Part shown: piece after piece, positions 45,658-52,602 of the stretch
Layout of the letters: the number at the start of each line of letters is the position of its first letter
Numbering within the stretch: the first letter of the stretch is position 1
Source: Corynebacterium appendicis CIP 107643
GTDB taxonomy: Bacteria; Actinomycetota; Actinomycetes; Mycobacteriales; Mycobacteriaceae
Assembly (NCBI RefSeq): GCF_030408415.1
Contig: NZ_CP046976.1
Coordinates: forward strand, 1,736,001-1,800,000
Length of the DNA stretch: 64,000 nucleotides
Reading direction: 5' to 3'
The notes under the pieces: model-generated
Database searches by the model: none
The model's input: only the letters and a program-made list of their open reading frames with translations
Told to the model about the DNA's origin: nothing
Position numbers and translations under genes: made by a program

Positions 45658-46538
45658 TCCGCTTCCGGTTCGTTGATGACCACCGCACCGATTACTCGGT
45701 CAAGCGGATGTGCACCGTACTCGGGTTAAACCGCAGCTCCTACTACAAATGGAAAGCTAGCAGCACCCAGCGGCACCGCAGACTGGTTGATGATGCCATA
45801 CTCGGAGCCAAGGTGAAGGCCATCTTCGACGACAAGAAGCAGCTCTACGGCGCAAAACGCATTGCCGCCGAGCTGACTTTCAACGATGCGTACAGTAGCA
45901 CCGGACCGGTCAACCATAAGCGCATCGCCCGGATTATGAGGAAGCTTCAGCTGCGCGGCTACACGAAAAAACGTAAGGTCACGACAACGCAGCGCGGGAG
46001 TCATCGCTTTATATTCGCTGACCTGGTCAAGCGTAACTTCACTGCGCCAGCTGCCAATAGGATCCTCGTCGGCGATATTACCTATCTGCCGATCGCAGAC
46101 GGGTCGAATATGTATCTGGCTTCTGTGATTGACTGCTACTCGCGGATGCTCGTCGGCTTCGCGATCGCAGACCACATGCGCACCGACCTCGTCGAAGAAG
46201 CGCTCGAGCATGCTCGCCGTACCCGTGGCAGTCTCTCCGGGGCGATCTTCCACTCAGATCATGGCAGCGTGTATACCTCATCGCAGTTTCAGGCTGTCTG
46301 CCGAAGACTCAACGTCACCCAGTCGATGGGAGCAGTTGGCAGCAGCGCTGATAATTCACTCGCGGAGTCGTTTAACGCGGCGTTGAAACGAGAAGTGCTC
46401 AAAGACCAGAAAGTCTTTTCCAATCAGCTAGTCTGCCGGCGCGACGTCTTCGCATGGTGTGCGCGCTACAACACCACCCGAAGGCATTCCTGGTGCAAGT
46501 ACCTCACACCCATTGAGTACGAATCTCACGCTTCCTAA
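45654..46538 (+). CDS. IS3-family transposase OrfB (second type)
   Basis: 294 aa. HTH_21-like N-terminus (VKRMCTVLGLNRSSYYKWK) and rve DDE domain with VGDITYLPIADG, FHSDHGSVYTS and DNSLAESFNAALKREV. Full length; start GTG. Probably functional. Confidence 0.92.
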   Translation: MIRFRFVDDHRTDYSVKRMCTVLGLNRSSYYKWKASSTQRHRRLVDDAILGAKVKAIFDDKKQLYGAKRIAAELTFNDAYSSTGPVNHKRIARIMRKLQLRGYTKKRKVTTTQRGSHRFIFADLVKRNFTAPAANRILVGDITYLPIADGSNMYLASVIDCYSRMLVGFAIADHMRTDLVEEALEHARRTRGSLSGAIFHSDHGSVYTSSQFQAVCRRLNVTQSMGAVGSSADNSLAESFNAALKREVLKDQKVFSNQLVCRRDVFAWCARYNTTRRHSWCKYLTPIEYESHAS

Positions 46539-46599
46539 CAATGCGCTAGAGTAAAGCCAATAATTTCACCCCCACGGTGTCTACTTTCCGGGGGCCGGG

Positions 46600-46919
46600 C
46601 CCAAAACTCGTTGTCGATCTTGGCTTCAGCCAGCTCGCGGCGCAGGCGAACAATTTCTGCGCGAAGATCAGCCTCGCTCATCCCGTCGGATGACCCTCGG
46701 CGTTGCCGCTCGTTTTTCACCCACTTGCCTAGCAAGCCCGCGGAAACACCGATTTCCTTGGACACATGCGCGATAGGGCGAGCCGATTCGATCACCAATT
46801 TCGCCGCTTCACGCCGATACTCCGGCGTGAACGTCTTACGCGGTTGACTCACAATGAACATCCTCTCCTACGGACACACGATCCATACAAACAAGGTGTC
46901 CACTAAACGAGGTAACCTC
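46600..46919 (-). pseudogene. IS3 OrfA cut by the neighbouring IS3 element
   Basis: The minus strand from 46861 reads MFIVSQPRKTFTPEYRREAA with an HTH (IAHVSKEIGVSAGLLGKWV) and LRREL coiled coil, and ends at KIDNEF, where IS3 sequence takes over at 46599 and adds a foreign tail. The usual continuation and orfB are absent. Left-end-like sequence with GGACACC lies at about 46894-46919. So this is a remnant truncated by insertion. Confidence 0.85.
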
Positions 46920-47056
46920 AGGACCGTAAATCCATCACGCTGCTAGTTCTATCGAAAGGACAGATACACCACACCACCGGACTTGACCCTCCGCGTACCC
47001 AATAGGGCGATAACGCCACTTCAGGCGCCCCTACTAAAGCACGTCAAAGGGCCTAT

Positions 47057-47971
47057 CTAATACCCCTGCTCCACATCGACTTCGGTGGGCATTTGGTTGC
47101 CGTCGGACAGCGCTTCCCAGTTCTTCAGGGTCAGCCCGGCGATGCGCCGCCTGCCGAAGCGGGGCGTGCTGGCGGTGTGCGGGGTGATCAGGCAGCGGTC
47201 CTGTTCCCACAACGGGTGGTCGGCTGGCAGCGGCTCAGGGTCGGTGACGTCCAGTGCCGCACCGGCAATCACGCCGTTGTCCAGTGCCGCGACGAGGTCG
47301 TCGGTGACCACGAGCGGGCCGCGCCCGACGTTCACCAGCACTGCGCTTTGCTTCATCTTGTTCAGCACTTTTTCGTCGACCTTGCCGCGCGTGGCGGCGG
47401 TCAGAGGGGCGAGCAGGACAACGACGTCTGCCCGTTCCCACACGCCGTCGGCCTCTGCCATTGGAAGCGTTTCATCGGCCCCGGCGACGGGTCGGCCGGA
47501 CCGGTTCACGGCGATGATCTCCGGATTGAACGGGGCGAGGAATTCTATCAGCTTCGTGCCGATTCCGCCCGCGCCGATGATCGCCACCGTCATGTCCTCG
47601 ACGAGATAACGCGATTCTGCCTCGATGGCCGCCTTCGTCGACCCGTCCGGGGTGACGCGCGCGAACTGGTGCAGCCCCGCGAGAATGAGGGCGAGGGTGG
47701 ACTCGGCAACGGTGTCGTCGTAGAGCCCGGCGGCGTTCGCCCACCGCGTGCCGGTCCGCGCGAGGATCCCGGCGCTGTCGAGCGCGTCAATGCCCGCCCA
47801 CGCGAACTGCACGAACTGGATGCTGTCCGGCAATGCTTCCGGAAAATCCTCCGCGCCGCCGTGGTAGATCAGCACGTCTGGGTTGTCGTCGATGTCGACA
47901 TGCTGGTGGCCGTGGCCCTCCAGCTCGTCGACGGTGGAGGACCATGGAGTGGGCAGAATCGCGAACTTCAT
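47057..47971 (-). CDS. D-2-hydroxyacid dehydrogenase family protein
   Basis: 304 aa. NAD-binding GAGGIG (VAIIGAGGIGTKL), the catalytic Arg region NVGRGPLVVTDDL, Glu in VTDPEPLP, and His in ITPHTAS. In C. glutamicum the gene between proA and proB is called unkdh; this is the same position relative to proB. Substrate unknown. The start is 4 bp from the proB stop. The accessory island ends less than 150 bp downstream of its stop. Confidence 0.9.
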   Translation of the reverse strand: MKFAILPTPWSSTVDELEGHGHQHVDIDDNPDVLIYHGGAEDFPEALPDSIQFVQFAWAGIDALDSAGILARTGTRWANAAGLYDDTVAESTLALILAGLHQFARVTPDGSTKAAIEAESRYLVEDMTVAIIGAGGIGTKLIEFLAPFNPEIIAVNRSGRPVAGADETLPMAEADGVWERADVVVLLAPLTAATRGKVDEKVLNKMKQSAVLVNVGRGPLVVTDDLVAALDNGVIAGAALDVTDPEPLPADHPLWEQDRCLITPHTASTPRFGRRRIAGLTLKNWEALSDGNQMPTEVDVEQGY

Positions 47972-47974
47972 GCC

Positions 47975-49111
47975 TTAGAGCCTAGACGCGTAATTGGACA
48001 GATAGTCGGCGTGCACGACAGAGCGGCGCTGGTGCTCGGGGAGCTCGTCGGTGTGCTTGCCCAGCATGCCGGTGAGCTCTGCTGCGTCGTAACCGACGAC
48101 GCCGCGGCCGATGGCCTGGCCGTCGGGGCCGAGGATCTCCACGATGTCGCCGGCGTGGAAGTCACCGTCCACACCCGTGATGCCGACAGCGAGCAGCGAG
48201 GTGCCGCCGCGGGTGACGGCCTCGACAGCGCCGGCGTCGAGGCGCAGCACGCCTTCGGCGTCGGCAGCGTAGAGCACCCAGAATTTCCACGCGGAGAGCT
48301 GGGACTCGGGGCGGGTGTGGAAGACGGTGCCGACAGACGCGTCGCCGAGCGCGTCCTCGATATTCTGCGCGGACGTCAACAGCACGGGCACGCCGCCGCG
48401 GGTGGCCAGGCGGGCGGCCGAGACCTTGGAGGCCATGCCGCCGGTGCCGAACACCCCGCCGTCGCCGGCGACGATGCCTTCGAGGTCCTTGCCGGAACGG
48501 ACCTCGGGAACGAAGGTCGCGCCCGGGTCCTTCGGGTTGCGGTCGTAGAGCCCGTCGACATCCGACAGCAGGATCAAGGCGTCGGCGGCAGTGAGTGTCG
48601 CCACGATCGCCGACAGCCGGTCGTTGTCGCCGAACCGCATCTCGGAGGTGGCGACGGTGTCGTTCTCGTTCACGATCGGCACCGCACCCAACTGGCGCAG
48701 CTTGTCGATGGTGCGCTGCGCATTGCGCGCACGCTCGCGCACCCCGGCGTCGGACTGGGTGAGCAGAACCTGGCCGATGGTGCGGTTATAGCGTTGGAAC
48801 GAGCGGCCCCACGTCTGCGCCAAGTGAATCTGGCCCACCGAGGCGGCGGCCTGCTTCAATGCGAGGTCTTTCGGCCGGGTGGACAGTCCCAGCGGAGTCA
48901 TGCCCGCTGCGACAGCACCGGATGAGACGACAATGACGTCGCCGCCGCGGTCCGTGCGCGCTTCGATCGCGTCGACAATGCGGTCGATCTTTTCTTGGGA
49001 GACCGCCGAGTTGGAGTCCACGAGCGAACTCGTGCCCAGCTTGACGACGATCTTCTTCGCCCCCGCAATCTGCTCGCGCAAAGAACCCGGTGTCGCACCC
49101 GGCATTATCAT
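47975..49111 (-). CDS. proB: Glutamate 5-kinase with PUA domain
   Basis: 378 aa from ATG 49111. First step of proline synthesis; forms the labile phosphate used by ProA. Kinase domain with [25 protein letters not shown], and [24 protein letters not shown] domain in the last 90 residues. The frame opens at GTG 49123, but ATG 49111 overlaps the obg stop as TAATG, a usual coupling. Separated from proA by the island. Confidence 0.94.
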   Translation of the reverse strand: MIMPGATPGSLREQIAGAKKIVVKLGTSSLVDSNSAVSQEKIDRIVDAIEARTDRGGDVIVVSSGAVAAGMTPLGLSTRPKDLALKQAAASVGQIHLAQTWGRSFQRYNRTIGQVLLTQSDAGVRERARNAQRTIDKLRQLGAVPIVNENDTVATSEMRFGDNDRLSAIVATLTAADALILLSDVDGLYDRNPKDPGATFVPEVRSGKDLEGIVAGDGGVFGTGGMASKVSAARLATRGGVPVLLTSAQNIEDALGDASVGTVFHTRPESQLSAWKFWVLYAADAEGVLRLDAGAVEAVTRGGTSLLAVGITGVDGDFHAGDIVEILGPDGQAIGRGVVGYDAAELTGMLGKHTDELPEHQRRSVVHADYLSNYASRL

Positions 49112-50643
49112 TAACCTTGCCACCTCTCTCGGTCGGCTTCCTGCCGGTCGAGCAGGTCGTCGCCGTAGTCGTATTCGTCGATAAGTCCTCGACGGGCCTG
49201 CGAGGCGCGCTTGCGCTCGGCCGCGGACATGCGGTCCGTGCCGCCGAGGCGCGCGTCTTGGCCGCGGCCCGCCTTCGTAGGATCGCCGCCGATGGACGGC
49301 TCCCAGTCAAAGGAGATCTCCCCGATGGTAACGGTGTCCCCCTCATTCGCGCCGATTTTGCGCAACTCTTCTTCGACACCGGCCTTGTTGAGGCGGTCGG
49401 AGAGGTAGCCGACGGCCTCGTCGTTCTCGAAGTCGGTCTGGCGGATCCAGCGCTCGGCTTTCTCGCCGGTGACCAGCCAGCCGCCCGGGTACAACGGGTC
49501 CGGGACGACCTGGATGTCGTCGCTGTGGTCGACAGCGCGCGGGCGGATGATCTGCGCGGCCTTAGTGTCGGCGGCCTTACCGGCGACCTTCGGCTGAGTC
49601 TTGCGCGCGGTCTGGACGATCTCCCACAGGGCCCACTTCAGTTCGTCGAGGCCTTCGCGTGTGGCGGTGGAGATCATGTAGATCGGCCAGCCGAAAGCTT
49701 CGGCCAGGTCCTCGCGCAGGAATTCTGCGAGCTCCTTCGCTTCCGGGACGTCGACCTTGTTCAGGACGATGATGCGCGGGCGCTGGCGCAGGTCGCCGAG
49801 GCCCGAATCGCCGTCTTCGGCCTCGATGAGGTCGGCGTACGAGTCGAGCTCGGCTTCGAGCGCCTCGATATCGGACTGCGGGTCGCGGCCCGGCTCGAGG
49901 GTCGCAGTGTCGACCACGTGGGCGAGCACGGCAGTGCGTTCGATATGGCGCAGGAAGTCCAAGCCCAGGCCCTTGCCCTGGCTCGCACCCGGGATCAGAC
50001 CCGGCACGTCCGCGATGGTGAAGGTGTCGTGGCCGGTATCCACCACGCCGAGGTTCGGCTGGAGCGTGGTGAACGGGTAGTCGGCAATCTTCGGCTTCGC
50101 GGCCGACAGCACGGAGATCAGCGAGGATTTGCCCGCCGACGGGAAGCCCACCAGCCCCACATCGGCCATGGACTTCAGCTCGAGGATCAAATCATGCGCC
50201 TGGCCCGGCTCGCCCTTCAGGGCGAAACCAGGGGCCTTCCGCTTCGCGGTGGCCAGGGCCGCGTTGCCGAGGCCGCCGTAGCCGCCCTCCGCCGCCAGAA
50301 ACTGGGTGCCCGGCACGACGAGGTCGGCCAACATATTGCCGTCCGCGTCGCGCACCACAGTGCCGACCGGCACCTCCAGCACCAGGTTCTCTCCGCGTGC
50401 GCCGTTGCGGTGGTCACCCTCGCCGTTGCCGCCGCGCTTCGCCTTCACGTGCGGCCGGTACTGGAAATCCAGCAGTGTGTGAACCTGCGTGGACACCTCT
50501 AAGATGATGTCGCCGCCGTGGCCGCCGTTGCCGCCGTCGGGGCCGCCCAAGGGCTTGAATTTTTCGCGGTGCACCGACACACACCCGTGGCCGCCGTCGC
50601 CGGCCTGGAGGTGCAGAACTGCACGGTCGACAAACTGTGCCAT
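49111..50643 (-). CDS. obgE: Obg GTPase
   Basis: 510 aa. Ribosome-assembly and stress GTPase. Obg glycine-rich fold (1-160) with [17 protein letters not shown] domain with [21 protein letters not shown] and NKVDVPE, and an OCT domain (about 350-430) with an acidic C-terminal tail. Upstream are rpmA and rplU in the usual rplU-rpmA-obg order on this strand, with a 145-bp gap that holds one exact copy of the 11-mer. Confidence 0.96.
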   Translation of the reverse strand: MAQFVDRAVLHLQAGDGGHGCVSVHREKFKPLGGPDGGNGGHGGDIILEVSTQVHTLLDFQYRPHVKAKRGGNGEGDHRNGARGENLVLEVPVGTVVRDADGNMLADLVVPGTQFLAAEGGYGGLGNAALATAKRKAPGFALKGEPGQAHDLILELKSMADVGLVGFPSAGKSSLISVLSAAKPKIADYPFTTLQPNLGVVDTGHDTFTIADVPGLIPGASQGKGLGLDFLRHIERTAVLAHVVDTATLEPGRDPQSDIEALEAELDSYADLIEAEDGDSGLGDLRQRPRIIVLNKVDVPEAKELAEFLREDLAEAFGWPIYMISTATREGLDELKWALWEIVQTARKTQPKVAGKAADTKAAQIIRPRAVDHSDDIQVVPDPLYPGGWLVTGEKAERWIRQTDFENDEAVGYLSDRLNKAGVEEELRKIGANEGDTVTIGEISFDWEPSIGGDPTKAGRGQDARLGGTDRMSAAERKRASQARRGLIDEYDYGDDLLDRQEADRERWQG

Positions 50644-50788
50644 GAGGAGGTGCCTGCCTTTCGGGTGGTGTCAGAAGCGGTTTTCCGCGTGCTAGCGAGT
50701 GTACGAGAGGCCGCGGTGGACCGTCGATAAGCGAAAGCGCCGTGCGACCCTAGGCGGATCCACGGCGCGATCAAAGAGTTTGCGGGAG

Positions 50789-51133
50789 TTACGCGGTAGC
50801 GGACTTCTCCTCGACGACAGCCTCGTCGACCAGGCCAGCGTCGTTCGCGGCCTCGAGAACCTCAGAGGAAACGCCCTCTGCGTCAGCCGGAATGATGTTG
50901 ACGATGCGGCGCTTCTTCTTGATGCCGAACTGCACGGAACCTGCAGCCAGAGCGAACAGCGTGTCGTCGCCGCCGCGGCCGACATTGTCGCCCGGGTGGA
51001 ACTTCGTGCCGCGCTGACGGACGAGGATCTCGCCCGCCTTGACCTGCTGGCCGCCGAAGCGCTTCACGCCGAGGCGCTTGGACTCGGAGTCGCGGCCGTT
51101 CGAGGAGCTCGATGCACCCTTCTTGGTTGCCAT
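50789..51133 (-). CDS. rpmA: 50S ribosomal protein L27, C-terminally extended
   Basis: 114 aa; L27 is usually 85-90 aa. The start [18 protein letters not shown] and the [15 protein letters not shown] segment are normal, then [20 protein letters not shown] opens an acidic extension of about 30 residues ending EEKSATA. The N-terminus reaches the peptidyl-transferase centre. It follows rplU after 29 bp. Confidence 0.95.
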   Translation of the reverse strand: MATKKGASSSSNGRDSESKRLGVKRFGGQQVKAGEILVRQRGTKFHPGDNVGRGGDDTLFALAAGSVQFGIKKKRRIVNIIPADAEGVSSEVLEAANDAGLVDEAVVEEKSATA

Positions 51134-51162
51134 TGTGGTTGCCTCCTAAGTGGCGTCTCGGA

Positions 51163-51468
51163 TTACTTGATGCCGGTGATCTTCAGCGTCGTGTTGGGCT
51201 GACGGTGACCCTGACGCACCTTGTAACCGGTCTTGTTCTTGTACTTGAGGATGTTGATCTTCTTGCCCTTGCCGTGCTCAACGATCTCAGCGGAGACGTT
51301 GACCTTGGCGAGGTCCTCGGAATTGGAGGTGACGTTTGCGCCGTCGACGAGGAGAACCGGGGTGAGCGCCACAGAATCGCCAGCTTCACCCTCGATCTTC
51401 TCGACCCGAACGAGGTCGCCTTCGGCAACCTTGTACTGCTTGCCGCCGGTCTTGACGATCGCGTACAT
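51163..51468 (-). CDS. rplU: 50S ribosomal protein L21
   Basis: 101 aa, usual length: [44 protein letters not shown]. It binds 23S rRNA. GAAAGGGG lies before the ATG. A 290-bp gap upstream, before the divergent gene at 51759, must hold its promoter; I see no clear -10. Confidence 0.97.
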   Translation of the reverse strand: MYAIVKTGGKQYKVAEGDLVRVEKIEGEAGDSVALTPVLLVDGANVTSNSEDLAKVNVSAEIVEHGKGKKINILKYKNKTGYKVRQGHRQPNTTLKITGIK

Positions 51469-51758
51469 AGCGGGTTACCCCTTTCTTCATCTCGGACGGC
51501 ACCTGCATGCCACGGCACCGAAAACCATCTGATACGTAATTAAGCGTTTCGGGGGTTTACGTGGGATGTACGTCGCAGCCTCGCTCGCATGCATGATTCC
51601 GCAAAGGCGCGCCCCAAAACAGCGACTGTCAAAGACTACACCGCAGCCACCTGAAAGACCAAACTGCTTCGGCGGCGACATTTCGGGAACATTTTCTCCG
51701 CGGCGCTCATTACACTGGCGGAAGACATCGTGTTTCACTCGGCGAAAGGAGGTCCATC

Positions 51759-52117
51759 ATGAACGAGTTCAATGAACCACCGGTTCTTCCGCCGTTCGGC
51801 GATCTGTACGCCGATTCCGCCCCTAGCGACGACGCGCTTGCGCGCATGCTCGACGTCGCGTTCGATCCGTCCACGCCGGACCCCGGCGATTCCCTCATTC
51901 CAGGTTCGGAGGAAGTGTCGCTCGACGAGTTCGACGAGGGCATTTCGCTTGACGACGGCGCGGGCGCGGCCGACCACGACCCGTCCTCCGCGAATACGCC
52001 GGGCTCTCCTACGACGAGCTCGCCGCGCACCAGGGCATTCCCCTGGCCACGGTGAAGAGCCGCCTCAACCGCGCGCGGAAGAAGCTGAAAGACGCTCTCG
52101 CGGCGAAGGGTCTCTAG
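51759..52117 (+). pseudogene. Chimeric remnant: acidic protein joined to sigma region 4
   Basis: ATG 51759 has a near-perfect AAAGGAGG. The first 75 codons encode an acidic protein (PPFGDLYADSAPSDDALARM, then PGSEEVSLDEFDEGISLDD) that I do not recognise. At about 51988 the sense jumps one frame: REYAGLSYDELAAHQGIPLA and TVKSRLNRARKKLKDALAAK are the region 4 helix-turn-helix of an ECF sigma factor, ending TAG 52115-52117. So two different genes were joined out of frame by a deletion. The in-frame product stops at 52055. Confidence 0.7.
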
Positions 52118-52120
52118 CTT

Positions 52121-52345
52121 TTAGAGCGCCACGATCAGCACGATGATGAGCAGGAGCACCAACCCGCCGCCGACAGCGCCCGCAATGAGCGGGGTGTTGT
52201 TCTTCGACTTCTTCGGTGCGTTCGGAGTGGGGCGTTGAGCCATCGCCGCCATCTGTTGCGGGGGTCGCTGCTGCGGGAAACCAGGGCGCGGGCCCTGCGG
52301 ACGTTTCGACGGTGACGGCATGACGGATTCCGCGATCATCGACAC
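52121..52345 (-). CDS. Small proline-rich tail-anchored membrane protein
   Basis: 74 aa from 52345, or 66 aa from ATG 52321. A Pro/Gln-rich basic N-terminus (RPQGPRPGFPQQRPPQQ) is followed by a C-terminal helix (LIAGAVGGGLVLLLIIVLIVAL) that would anchor it by its tail. Function unknown. Its start codon faces the ATG of the + strand gene at 52320; the two genes overlap at their starts. The region may be a deletion scar, so it could be a remnant. Confidence 0.5.
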   Translation of the reverse strand: MSMIAESVMPSPSKRPQGPRPGFPQQRPPQQMAAMAQRPTPNAPKKSKNNTPLIAGAVGGGLVLLLIIVLIVAL

Positions 52346-52559
52346 GGACGGCGACGGCTACGGCGACGTGCAGCTCACCGACACCGACGGTGACGGCTAC
52401 TACGACGCCGAGGAGGCGATCACGACTGAGAACACCGCCATGGAGATGCCGACCACGGAGCAGCTCGGCTACGCCGGCGGCTACGAGCAGAGCTACGAGG
52501 ACAGCGGCGACGCAGCCGGCCTCGAGGACGCAGCGACGGACTTCGCACAAACAGCACGA
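52320..52559 (+). CDS. Asp/Gly-rich repeat protein (DTDGDG), end uncertain
   Basis: MTDSAIIDTDGDGYGDVQLTDTDGDGYYDAEEAI carries two DxDGDGYxD units (read in parts) of the calcium-loop kind, then an acidic Tyr/Gly-rich stretch to ATDFAQTAR. The frame has no stop before a strong hairpin at 52562; it runs on through it to 52772, antisense to rne. I place the plausible end at the hairpin and take the rest as read-through. A lost stop codon by deletion is likely. Function unknown. Confidence 0.45.
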
Positions 52560-52561
52560 CG

Positions 52562-52590
52562 AGGCCCCGTTCCGCGCAGGAACGGGGCCT
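52562..52590. terminator. Hairpin between the DTDGDG gene and rne
   Basis: AGGCCCCGTTCC (52562-52573) pairs with GGAACGGGGCCT (52579-52590) around GCGCA. Symmetric, so it can end transcription from both sides. It follows the rne stop by 13 bp on the minus strand. No long T-run. Confidence 0.7.
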
Positions 52591-52602
52591 TCGCGTGTTC
52601 AG

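Larger units (their letters stand above)
45278..46599 (+). mobile_element. IS3-family element (second type)
   Basis: 1322 bp between imperfect 24-bp inverted repeats at 45278-45301 and 46576-46599 that share GGTGTCTAC and GGGG-C-GG. It carries orfA and orfB. Its right end is inserted in another IS3 orfA. No target duplication seen. 82 bp of unassigned sequence lie between this element and the IS256 element to its left. Confidence 0.85.

Noticed and set aside
52065..52550. Minus-strand 161-codon ORF over the small genes upstream of rne
   Set aside because: No ribosome site; overlaps the DTDGDG and tail-anchored frames; low-complexity Val/Ala translation.
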